A program made the position numbers and the translations under genes. Of a stretch of DNA of 5,671 nt, positions 1 to 5,283 are shown one piece after another (within the stretch, counting starts at the first letter, position 1; the number at the start of each line of letters is the position of its first letter). The stretch comes from an uncultured Oscillospiraceae bacterium (GTDB lineage: Bacteria; Bacillota; Clostridia; Oscillospirales; Acutalibacteraceae): contig CABQCM010000110.1 of NCBI GenBank assembly GCA_902462665.1, positions 1 through 5,671 of the forward strand, given 5' to 3'. The notes beneath the pieces were generated by a model that was not told the DNA's origin, did no database searches, and saw only the letters and a list, made by a program, of their open reading frames with translations.

Positions 1-1104
1 CAATCCGATCCCTTGCCTGCTGAAGCGGAAGAGCCCGCCGTTCCGGTGAGAAAAAAAGCAAAAAAATCCCGTCGACGCGGTTGCTTGACCTCGCTGATTT
101 GGGTGACGGTTATTTTCCTTGTTTCTATTACCCTAGCGACCGGGCTGATTGTCGGCTTGATGGATTATATGGGCATGGGGAAAGAGAAGCTCTATGGCAA
201 CAAAACGGTGCAGATTGATATTGAAATGGGTACCTCCATGTCGGAGATAGGACAGCTTTTAAAAGAAAACGATGTCATCATCAGCGAAACTCTTTTTAAG
301 CTCTATACCAAACTATCCAAAACATCTGGGTTCCAGTATGGCTGTCACGACTTCAAGACCTCCATGGGCTATAAGCAAATTGTGGAGTCTCTGCGTAAAC
401 CGGCAAAATCGGAGGATTTGGAGGTCAAAATCAAAGACGCTAGTACGGTGGACGCCATTTTTGAGCTTTTAGAGAGTAAGGGAGTCTGTACGGCCGAGGA
501 GCTTTACAAGGCTATGGAGGAGGAAACCTTTGAGTCTCCTCTGCTTGAGCAAGCACAACAAAGCGACGCCGTGCATTACCGGCTGGAGGGCTTCCTCTAT
601 CCCGATACCTATCAATTTTATAAAAACGATAGCCCCAAGCGGGTACTGCAAAAGATGCTCAATAATTTAGAGAATAAATTTACTCCTGAAATGCGCTCGG
701 CTATGACGGAACAGGGGAAAACGGTCAATGAGGTGCTGACGATGGCGTCCATCATTGAGCTCGAATCCTGCGGCTATTTTGACCAGATGCCCAACATTGC
801 CGCCGTCTTTTACAACCGTCTGAACAAATGGCCGGCTGGTTCGCGCAAGCTTCAATCCGACCCCACAATGAATTATCCGTATGGAGACGGCGCGTATAAT
901 ACATACCAGATTGAGGGTCTACCGCCCGGGCCGTTGTGCAACCCCACCCAGTCGGCGATTCAGGCTGCCATCTCTCCCACGGAGAACTTTGACTATTACT
1001 TCTTTGTAACCGATAAGAACTACGATTTCTATTACAGTAAGACCAATGGCGAGCACGAAAAAACCATTGCCAGCCTCAAACGCAAACGACTCTGGCTATC
1101 TTAA
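1..1104 (+). CDS. mltG: Endolytic murein transglycosylase MltG (YceG-like), 5'-partial
   Basis: Membrane-anchored lytic transglycosylase that cleaves nascent peptidoglycan strands and is thought to end glycan synthesis during cell elongation. The frame is open to the left edge (QSDP precedes the TTG at 13), so the true start lies outside the window; residues here are numbered from that TTG. A basic cytoplasmic stretch (KKAKKSRRR, about 14-22) precedes one hydrophobic membrane segment (about 25-50). A LysM-like periplasmic region follows (about 63-130), then the YceG catalytic domain (about 186-358). Family signatures are intact: VLTMASIIELES with the expected catalytic Glu at 249, VFYNRL (265-270), LQSDPTMNY (280-288), and YNTYQIEGLPPGPLCNP (295-311). 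The C-terminus is complete, ending in TAA at 1102-1104. A few extra residues (NKWPAGSRK) sit between NRL and LQSDPT. A hairpin terminator starts 12 bases downstream, so this is the last gene of its transcription unit. Family assignment is very secure; only the start is unknown. Confidence 0.95.
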   Translation, partial: QSDPLPAEAEEPAVPVRKKAKKSRRRGCLTSLIWVTVIFLVSITLATGLIVGLMDYMGMGKEKLYGNKTVQIDIEMGTSMSEIGQLLKENDVIISETLFKLYTKLSKTSGFQYGCHDFKTSMGYKQIVESLRKPAKSEDLEVKIKDASTVDAIFELLESKGVCTAEELYKAMEEETFESPLLEQAQQSDAVHYRLEGFLYPDTYQFYKNDSPKRVLQKMLNNLENKFTPEMRSAMTEQGKTVNEVLTMASIIELESCGYFDQMPNIAAVFYNRLNKWPAGSRKLQSDPTMNYPYGDGAYNTYQIEGLPPGPLCNPTQSAIQAAISPTENFDYYFFVTDKNYDFYYSKTNGEHEKTIASLKRKRLWLS

Positions 1105-1116
1105 TGGCACACTGCG

Positions 1117-1173
1117 ATAAAAAACGCCCCCGACAAGTCCGGTATTTGCCGTACTGTTTGGGGCGTTTTTTAT
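1117..1173 (+). terminator. Bidirectional intrinsic terminator after mltG
   Basis: A perfect 14-bp inverted repeat (ATAAAAAACGCCCC at 1117-1130 against GGGGCGTTTTTTAT at 1160-1173) brackets an inner stem-loop with further short pairing (ACA/TGT, GT/AC, CGG/CCG). On the plus strand the GC-rich stem is followed by TTTTTT. The mirror A-run gives the same T-tract on the minus strand, so it can stop transcripts from both sides. It lies between two convergent genes: it ends mltG 12 bases past its stop codon and backs up the minus-strand terminators of the thioesterase. Confidence 0.93.
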
Positions 1174-1303
1174 AGCGAATGGGAAATGGCTTTCTTCGCG
1201 CGGCGTATTTTCGGCAAACTTGGAGTGAAAGGGGAGAATGCCAGTGTGCGCAGAGGGGAGCCAATAGCAATCGCATCGCCCGTCCCACTGGTACGAAAAA
1301 GAT

Positions 1304-1335
1304 AAAAAAAGGCCGTGCGGTAAACACCGCACGGC
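1304..1335 (-). terminator. Intrinsic terminator, minus strand
   Basis: A perfect 10-bp GC-rich stem (GCCGTGCGGT at 1312-1321 with ACCGCACGGC at 1326-1335) closes a 4-base loop. On the minus strand the stem is followed by one C and then seven T (complement of A at 1304-1310), the classic Rho-independent arrangement. It would stop transcripts coming from the thioesterase gene, whose stop codon lies about 210 bases upstream on that strand, or from any small RNA transcribed in between. Confidence 0.9.
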
Positions 1336-1345
1336 AATCAGAATA

Positions 1346-1370
1346 TGCAATGACTGGGGGAGCCATTGCA
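1346..1370 (-). other. Small stem-loop upstream of terminator
   Basis: TGCAATG (1346-1352) and CATTGCA (1364-1370) form a 7-bp stem around an 11-base loop that carries a run of five G on the plus strand (five C on the minus strand). It sits between the multi-helix element and the GC-rich terminator. No T-tract directly follows on either strand, so it is not a terminator itself. Its role is unknown; it may just insulate the neighbouring folds. Confidence 0.45.
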
Positions 1371-1451
1371 AAAAGAAAAAATGGCCGTAAAATTGATGGA
1401 CTGGTAGCTCCATTATCGCAATTTACTCGGATAAATCCGTGATGGCCATTT
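1371..1451 (-). other. Structured RNA element with three-way junction and U-tract
   Basis: Read on the minus strand, AAATGGCC (complement of 1444-1451) pairs with GGCCATTT (complement of 1379-1386) as an 8-bp closing helix. Inside are two arms. One is a short CGGA/TCCG hairpin (1428-1439). The other is a longer arm of GTAAA-TTG with CAA-T-TTTAC (1387-1395 and 1419-1426, one bulge), capped by an ATGGA/TCCAT hairpin (1396-1413) with an 8-base loop. The closing helix is followed on the minus strand by TTTTTTCTTTT, so the whole fold could act as a terminator or as the 3' end of a small RNA. I do not recognise a known riboswitch or small-RNA family, and no strong promoter is visible just upstream. 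Pairing is seen in the sequence; function is inference. Confidence 0.4.
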
Positions 1452-1544
1452 CCTTTGACGCTTTCTATATTATCATACAATTTGACCGTTCGGTTATCCG
1501 TTTTTCTCGATTTTTCGACACAATACCCATATGAAAGCACAGAT

Positions 1545-2018
1545 TCAATAATTTTCCTGCCTTCTTTGGCGGCGAAGTTCGTGCCGGCGTTTTCCGGCTT
1601 CGTATTCTGCCTTTTCCTCTTCGGTTTCGGGAAGTATGCGCGGAACCCGTTTGGGGCGTTCCTGTTCGTCCAGGGCGACCATAACGACATAAGCGCGATT
1701 GACGAGCTTTCGTTCTCCCGATAGCGATTCCACAAAGGTGTCTACACGCACTTCCATGGAGGTGGAGCCAACAAACGTAATGCGCCCCACCAGCGTGATG
1801 GTGCTATTGACATAGGCGGGGGATTTGAATTGCAGATTGTCCACCGAGGCGGTCGTTACCTCAGAATTGGAGTGACGTCGGGCTACCACACCGGCCACTA
1901 CGTCAATCCACTCCATCAGAACGCCGCCAAATAATCGCTTGTAGCCGTTGATGTGCTGCGGCATTAAAATTTGAATTTGTTCGGTGCGGGATTGCGCTAC
2001 GGTTTTGGCTTGTTCCAT
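1545..2018 (-). CDS. Acyl-CoA thioesterase, hotdog fold (YciA/BACH-like)
   Basis: Small cytoplasmic enzyme that hydrolyses acyl-CoA thioesters to free acid plus CoA; these proteins usually act as oligomers of hotdog domains. At 157 residues it has normal single-domain length. Typical signatures are HINGYKRLFGGVLMEWIDVVAG (22-43), where the N24, GG (31-32) and acidic D39 positions match the usual active-site region; then VTTASVDNLQFKSPAYV (54-70), VGSTSMEVRVDTFVE (83-97) and AYVVMVALDEQERPKRVP (109-126). The C-terminal tail from about 131 is strongly charged (EEEK, RRHELRRQRRQ) and probably helical. The ATG start is preceded by AGGCGG six bases upstream. I found no convincing promoter just upstream, but a terminator (2112-2160) separates it from the amidohydrolase. 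Transcripts end at hairpins in 1304-1451. The preferred acyl chain cannot be told from sequence. Confidence 0.9.
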   Translation of the reverse strand: MEQAKTVAQSRTEQIQILMPQHINGYKRLFGGVLMEWIDVVAGVVARRHSNSEVTTASVDNLQFKSPAYVNSTITLVGRITFVGSTSMEVRVDTFVESLSGERKLVNRAYVVMVALDEQERPKRVPRILPETEEEKAEYEAGKRRHELRRQRRQENY

Positions 2019-2111
2019 CGTCGTCCGCCTGCCTTTCTTAAAATAATAAAAATATTAATGGGGGCCCTTCAGCGTTATATTTGGATGGTTACTGGGGCAT
2101 TTCGCGATGAG

Positions 2112-2160
2112 AAAAACATAAAATGCCGGAAGGATGCAATGGGAACACATCCTTTCGGCA
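2112..2160 (-). terminator. Intrinsic terminator after the amidohydrolase gene
   Basis: TGCCGGAAGGATG (2124-2136) pairs with CATCCTTTCGGCA (2148-2160) over 13 bp with a single G-U wobble and an 11-base loop. On the minus strand the stem is followed by TTTTATGTTTTT, giving an interrupted T-tract. It starts 17 bases past the amidohydrolase stop codon, and there is no T-run on the plus side. It ends the inferred typA-amidohydrolase transcript and isolates the thioesterase gene. Confidence 0.85.
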
Positions 2161-2176
2161 AAATTCGACTGTTCGA

Positions 2177-2965
2177 TTACAGCCCCAACAGGCCCGCTGC
2201 GTTCCCGCCAAGGATCGCCGCCTCTTGGGGCTCTGAAAGCTCCAGGCTGCGTACAAAGTCGATGCTGTGCGCAGTAGAACACCAAGGCATGTCGCTGCCC
2301 AGTAGGATACGATGCGCTCCATGCAACGCGACAATTTTTTGCGCATGACCACGCGGCATGCAGGCATAGCAAAAGGCGGTATCAAAATAGACGTTCTTTC
2401 CCACCAGATATTCTTCCACGTCGTACCACTGTTGATACGCCCCCATATGGGCAGCTATGACGGGAGAAGAAAAAGCGTCGAGCACACGAGACAACCGTTG
2501 CGGCGTACAGTGTACCGGCTCGTAAAAACCGATATCGATCCCGCTGTGAAAGCAGACGATGAGAGAGAGTTTGCCAGCCGTTTCATAAATCGGAAGCATG
2601 CGTTCGTCGTCTACAAAAAAATTCTGGTAATCCGGATGTAGCTTGATGCCGCGCAAGCCTGCCTGCGCAATGCGGTGCAGCTCTTCCAGCGCGTCGGGCG
2701 CGTCGGGATGAACCGAGCCGAAACAGATTAAACCGTCGCGATTTTCTTTCATAGCAAAGTCGTTGACCTTACGCTGCTGGGCCGGATTGGTGGCAATGTT
2801 CATCACCACCGCATAGTCGGCGCGGCAATCGCGAAGATATTGCCGCAGCGCGTCGGGGGTGCCGTCGTAAACCGGCTCAACGTTGCCCGAATTGTGATGC
2901 AGGTTATCCAGCGCCCGCACGGCAATTTGGGGAGCAAAAGAATGTGTGTGAAAGTCAACAATCAT
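2177..2965 (-). CDS. Amidohydrolase-2 family metal-dependent hydrolase
   Basis: Predicted TIM-barrel metal-dependent hydrolase of the amidohydrolase 2 type (COG2159-like, related to ACMSD and TatD-like enzymes), 262 residues and apparently complete. Metal-site motifs occur in order: HTH at 6-8 right at the N-terminus (MIVDFHTHSF), GIKLHPDYQ (106-114), CFHSG with His140, AAHMGA with His173, and LLGSDMPW with Asp225. The end, GGNAAGLLGL, is the typical family finish (the GNA segment). There is no signal peptide, so it is cytoplasmic. The ATG start follows AAGGCGG with 9-base spacing. It lies 68 bases after typA with no minus-strand terminator between, so it is probably cotranscribed with typA, and it ends at the 2112-2160 terminator. 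Members of this family act on very different substrates (decarboxylases, lactonases, amidases), and nothing nearby points to one, so the reaction is unknown. Confidence 0.88.
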   Translation of the reverse strand: MIVDFHTHSFAPQIAVRALDNLHHNSGNVEPVYDGTPDALRQYLRDCRADYAVVMNIATNPAQQRKVNDFAMKENRDGLICFGSVHPDAPDALEELHRIAQAGLRGIKLHPDYQNFFVDDERMLPIYETAGKLSLIVCFHSGIDIGFYEPVHCTPQRLSRVLDAFSSPVIAAHMGAYQQWYDVEEYLVGKNVYFDTAFCYACMPRGHAQKIVALHGAHRILLGSDMPWCSTAHSIDFVRSLELSEPQEAAILGGNAAGLLGL

Positions 2966-2993
2966 AGATCAGCACCGCCTTATCGTACCGAAT

Positions 2994-3025
2994 GAATCGC
3001 AGAGGTTGCAGCCCGATTCTTTTTT
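2994..3025 (+). terminator. Possible weak plus-strand terminator
   Basis: GAATCG (2994-2999) and CGATTC (3014-3019) form a 6-bp stem followed directly by TTTTTT (3020-3025) on the plus strand. A short inner GGT/GCC pairing may tighten the 14-base loop. No plus-strand gene lies upstream, so it could only limit antisense transcription into the typA 3' end, or be chance. It has no T-tract on the minus strand and so should not separate typA from the amidohydrolase gene. Confidence 0.3.
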
Positions 3026-3033
3026 ATTTGGAT

Positions 3034-4854
3034 TTACCCCTTTTTGTTGGAGGCTTTCATGCGCTGCTCTTTGTTGAGAATGGTCTTGCGCAGACGGATG
3101 GATTTGGGGGTAACCTCCACCAATTCGTCATCCTTGATGAATTCAAGCGACTGCTCCAAACTCAAATTGGTGGGCGGAACCAGCCGCAACGCATCGTCCG
3201 AACCGGAAGCACGGGTGTTGGTCAGATGCTTTTTCTTGCAGACATTGCAGACCAAATCGTCCCCCTTGGGACTTTCTCCCACAATCATGCCCTCGTAAAC
3301 CGGTACACCTGGGCCGATGAACAGCCGGCCGCGATCCTGGGTATTGTATAAGCCATAGGCGGTGGTTTCACCGTCCTCATATACGATAATGGAACCGCTT
3401 TCCCGTTCGGCTACATCCCCTTTATATGGCTCGTAGGAATGAAATACATGATTCATAATGCCGTTGCCATTGGTGTCGGTGAGGAACTGCGGGCGGTAAC
3501 CCATCAGGCAGCGGGCGGGAATTTTAAATTCCAAATGGGTGGAGCCAGTATCGCGGGTACCCATGTTGATCAGCTCAGCCTTGCGGTTGCCCAGTTTTTC
3601 CATCACCGCGCCGACGTAAGATTCAGGCGTTTCAATCATCAATAGCTCCATCGGCTCAAGCAGAGCGCCGTTGTCGTCCCGCTTGTAGATCACCTTGGGC
3701 CGGGAAACCTGGAATTCATAATTTTGCCGGCGCATGGTCTCAATGAGGATGGAAAGATGAAGCTCGCCACGACCGGATACCTTGAAGGTATCGGCCGATT
3801 CGGTTTCTTCCACCCGCATGCTGACGTTAGTTTCGATTTCTTTAAATAGCCGGTCGCGAAGATTGCGGGAGGTGACGAATTTTCCCTCTCGTCCGGCAAA
3901 GGGGGAGTTGTTAACAATAAAATTCATGGATACCGTCGGCTCGTCGATTTTTACAAAGGGCAGAGGCTCGGGATGCTCGACGTCGCACAAGGTCTCGCCA
4001 ATATTAATATCCGCAATGCCGGACAGGGCGATCAGATCGCCCGCCTGGGCGGTATCCTGCTCGACCCTGCGCAGTCCCTCGTACTGATACAAGCGGGAGA
4101 CTTTGACCGTCGAGGCAGTGCCGTCGGTGTGGCAAAGCACGGCCTGCTGGCCGGTGCGAATTGCTCCGCGCTCGACCCGGCCGACCCCGATACGCCCAAC
4201 GTAGTCGTCATAGTCGATATTGGAAATGAGCACCTGCAGCGGCTCGTCGGGATTGCCGCCGGGAGCAGGGATTTCCTTTAATATCGTATCGAAGAGGGGG
4301 CGCAGATCGGTAAAGCCATCCTCTGGATCGTAGGAGGAGGTTCCTTCTCTTCCCGAGGCGTAAACGACGGGGAACTCCAACTGATCTTCCTCCGCGCCAA
4401 GCTCGATGAACAAGTCCAGCACCTCGTCGACCACCTCGGCCGGCCGCGCGCCTGGGCGGTCAATTTTATTGACCACGACGACCGCCTTTTTGCCCAATCC
4501 CAACGCCTTTTTGAGCACAAAACGGGTTTGAGGCATACAGCCTTCAAACGCGTCCACCAGCAGCAAGACACCATCGACCATCATCAAAATACGTTCCACC
4601 TCGCCGCCAAAGTCGGCGTGGCCCGGCGTATCGACGATGTTGATTTTTACCCCATTGTAATGGATCGCGGTATTTTTGGAAAGAATGGTAATGCCGCGTT
4701 CCCGCTCGAGATCGTTGGAGTCCATGACCCGTTCGGCCACCTGCTCGTTGTCCCTAAAGGTGCCGCTCTGCTTGAGCATTTGATCGACCAGCGTGGTTTT
4801 GCCGTGATCGACGTGGGCGATAATAGCGATATTGCGTACTTCTCGTTTTTCCAA
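3034..4854 (-). CDS. typA: Translational GTPase TypA/BipA
   Basis: Ribosome-associated GTPase of the EF-G/LepA class, linked to ribosome assembly and to growth under cold or other stress. At 606 residues it has full family length. G-motifs are intact: AHVDHGKTT (13-21), RGITI (53-57), DTPGH (75-79), NKID (129-132) and the SG of YASGREG (167-168). An EF-Tu-like domain 2 follows (about 204-295), then an EF-G III-like domain with NNSPFAGREGKFVTSR and SGRGELHLSILIE, an EF-G V-like domain with PKVIYK and ESYVGAVMEKLGNRKAEL, and the BipA-specific C-terminal domain (RGRLFIGPGVPVYEGMIVGE, KKKHLTNTRASGSDDA, SLEFIKDDELVEVTPKSIRLRK). The start is TTG: the frame has an in-frame stop seven codons upstream and no ATG between, GAGG sits eight bases before the TTG, and the N-terminus (EKREVRNIAIIAHVDHGKTT) matches the family. 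A strong promoter lies just upstream. Confidence 0.98.
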   Translation of the reverse strand: MEKREVRNIAIIAHVDHGKTTLVDQMLKQSGTFRDNEQVAERVMDSNDLERERGITILSKNTAIHYNGVKINIVDTPGHADFGGEVERILMMVDGVLLLVDAFEGCMPQTRFVLKKALGLGKKAVVVVNKIDRPGARPAEVVDEVLDLFIELGAEEDQLEFPVVYASGREGTSSYDPEDGFTDLRPLFDTILKEIPAPGGNPDEPLQVLISNIDYDDYVGRIGVGRVERGAIRTGQQAVLCHTDGTASTVKVSRLYQYEGLRRVEQDTAQAGDLIALSGIADINIGETLCDVEHPEPLPFVKIDEPTVSMNFIVNNSPFAGREGKFVTSRNLRDRLFKEIETNVSMRVEETESADTFKVSGRGELHLSILIETMRRQNYEFQVSRPKVIYKRDDNGALLEPMELLMIETPESYVGAVMEKLGNRKAELINMGTRDTGSTHLEFKIPARCLMGYRPQFLTDTNGNGIMNHVFHSYEPYKGDVAERESGSIIVYEDGETTAYGLYNTQDRGRLFIGPGVPVYEGMIVGESPKGDDLVCNVCKKKHLTNTRASGSDDALRLVPPTNLSLEQSLEFIKDDELVEVTPKSIRLRKTILNKEQRMKASNKKG

Positions 4855-4860
4855 AGCGTA

Positions 4861-4866
4861 TTCCTC
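4861..4866 (-). promoter_or_regulatory. Ribosome binding site that fixes the typA TTG start
   Basis: The minus strand reads GAGGAA here, placing GAGG eight bases before the TTG at 4854-4852. With no in-frame ATG between the upstream stop and that TTG, this site decides the start codon. Confidence 0.85.
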
Positions 4867-4895
4867 AAATCTTTTTAACTTTTCTACAAAATCAT

Positions 4896-4924
4896 ATTAT
4901 ATCTCTTTTCGCTTCCTTTTTCAA
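4896..4924 (-). promoter_or_regulatory. Sigma-A-type promoter of typA
   Basis: On the minus strand TTGAAA (4924-4919) and TATAAT (4901-4896) are separated by exactly 17 bases of purine-rich sequence: a perfect -10 box and a five-of-six -35 box. Transcription would start near 4889, leaving a leader of about 35 bases with the GAGG site. No leader structure is evident, so constitutive vegetative expression is expected. Confidence 0.88.
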
Positions 4925-5224
4925 GCAGAGGAAGTGCGGTAATTCGATGAACTTTGCCCTTTCGTCCAATGGAGGATTGTACTTTCTCAACAAACATGGA
5001 CCATTCATGAATGGGATCGTTTCTTTATCACGATCAGTAACATATAGATAAACGCCGCCAGGAGTACGATTGTAATTCCGGGTCAGAACGAACATCCACC
5101 CCCATTGGAAGAGAGGATAGGACAAATTCATCACAATGTTCGGGAAAGCTAGAATCCTTCTGTGGTTTGTATTTATTGCGACCGATGTCCTCCAAGCAGC
5201 GAAAAGCATTTTGTCTCCCTGACC
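4925..5224. other. Unassigned stretch between divergent promoters
   Basis: These 300 bases lie between the -35 boxes of typA (-) and the acetyltransferase (+). I see no gene I can name. Two minus-strand frames are locally protein-like. One (4892-5272) ends in a stretch around GGVYLYVTDRDKETIPF; the other (5034-5306) contains GVDVRSDPELQ. Both lack a ribosome binding site and run across a promoter, so neither is accepted as an intact gene. The stretch also holds a 14-bp perfect palindrome (5001-5014) and an adjacent 6-bp stem-loop (5015-5035). It looks somewhat more AT-rich than the flanking genes, by eye rather than by count. Confidence 0.4.
5001..5035. repeat. Perfect palindrome plus adjacent inverted repeat
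   Basis: CCATTCATGAATGG (5001-5014) is a perfect 14-bp palindrome. It directly abuts a second inverted repeat, GATCGT (5015-5020) with ACGATC (5030-5035), with a 9-base loop. A dimeric regulator site is possible but it is about 200 bases from the acetyltransferase promoter and about 75 from the typA promoter, too far for a simple operator. One palindrome of this length is not unexpected by chance in a window of this size. Confidence 0.3.
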
Positions 5225-5253
5225 TTGACAGAACCTCCTTTGTACTATAAAAT
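5225..5253 (+). promoter_or_regulatory. Sigma-A-type promoter of the acetyltransferase gene
   Basis: A perfect -35 box TTGACA (5225-5230) and a -10 box TAAAAT (5248-5253, five of six) are spaced by 17 bases. An overlapping TATAAA (5246-5251) would give only 15. Transcription would start near 5260, leaving a leader of about 24 bases that contains AAGGAG. This supports a monocistronic or first-gene position for the acetyltransferase. Confidence 0.85.
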
Positions 5254-5270
5254 GAAAAATCAATGCGAAC

Positions 5271-5276
5271 AAGGAG
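5271..5276 (+). promoter_or_regulatory. Ribosome binding site of the acetyltransferase gene
   Basis: AAGGAG lies seven bases before GTG 5284 and 16 bases before ATG 5293, so it favours the GTG. A weaker GAGGGTG (5280-5286) could instead serve the ATG. Confidence 0.75.
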
Positions 5277-5283
5277 AGTGAGG

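Larger units (their letters stand above)
1105..1544. other. Gene-free convergent intergenic region with stacked RNA hairpins
   Basis: This 440-base stretch between the ends of mltG (+) and the thioesterase (-) contains no credible gene. An 87-codon frame from 1179 has no ribosome binding site and runs straight through the hairpins, so I do not accept it. From left to right it holds a bidirectional terminator (1117-1173), an unstructured-looking stretch of about 130 bases with only a weak CCAGTG/CACTGG repeat (1241-1246, 1286-1291), a minus-strand terminator (1304-1335), a small hairpin (1346-1370), a multi-helix fold with a minus-strand U-tract (1371-1451), and about 90 bases of AT-rich sequence with no clear promoter. 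It is best read as a long 3' untranslated region of the thioesterase transcript. Confidence 0.6.

Noticed and set aside
1241..1291. CCAGTG/CACTGG inverted repeat as a possible small RNA
   Set aside because: Only 6 bp of pairing around a 39-base loop, with weak inner pairing and no adjacent T-tract; not distinguishable from chance.
1179..1442. 87-codon plus-strand frame after mltG starting with ATG
   Set aside because: It starts directly after a terminator T-tract with no ribosome binding site, and runs through the 1304-1335 terminator and the multi-helix element. Its composition is not protein-like.
1460..1500. GATAAT on the minus strand as a promoter for the structured RNA
   Set aside because: A good -10 box and near the right place, but there is no -35 match at 17 bases and no clear extended -10.
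1455..1724. Plus-strand frame with a hydrophobic stretch opposite the thioesterase
   Set aside because: It is the antisense shadow of the thioesterase C-terminal coding region, with no promoter or ribosome binding site.
1076..1735. 219-codon minus-strand frame overlapping the mltG end and the thioesterase end
   Set aside because: It overlaps the well-supported thioesterase in another frame and crosses three hairpins; its residues (long runs of Arg, Pro, Cys) look like a shadow.
2041..2110. AT-rich TATAAC/TAATAT/TATTAT motifs as a thioesterase promoter
   Set aside because: No acceptable -35 box at 16-18 bases from any of them, so I could not support a specific promoter.
5235..5276. CTCCTT and AAGGAG inverted repeat that might hide the acetyltransferase ribosome binding site
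   Set aside because: The CTCCTT lies between the -35 and -10 boxes, upstream of the predicted transcript start near 5260, so it would not be in the messenger RNA.
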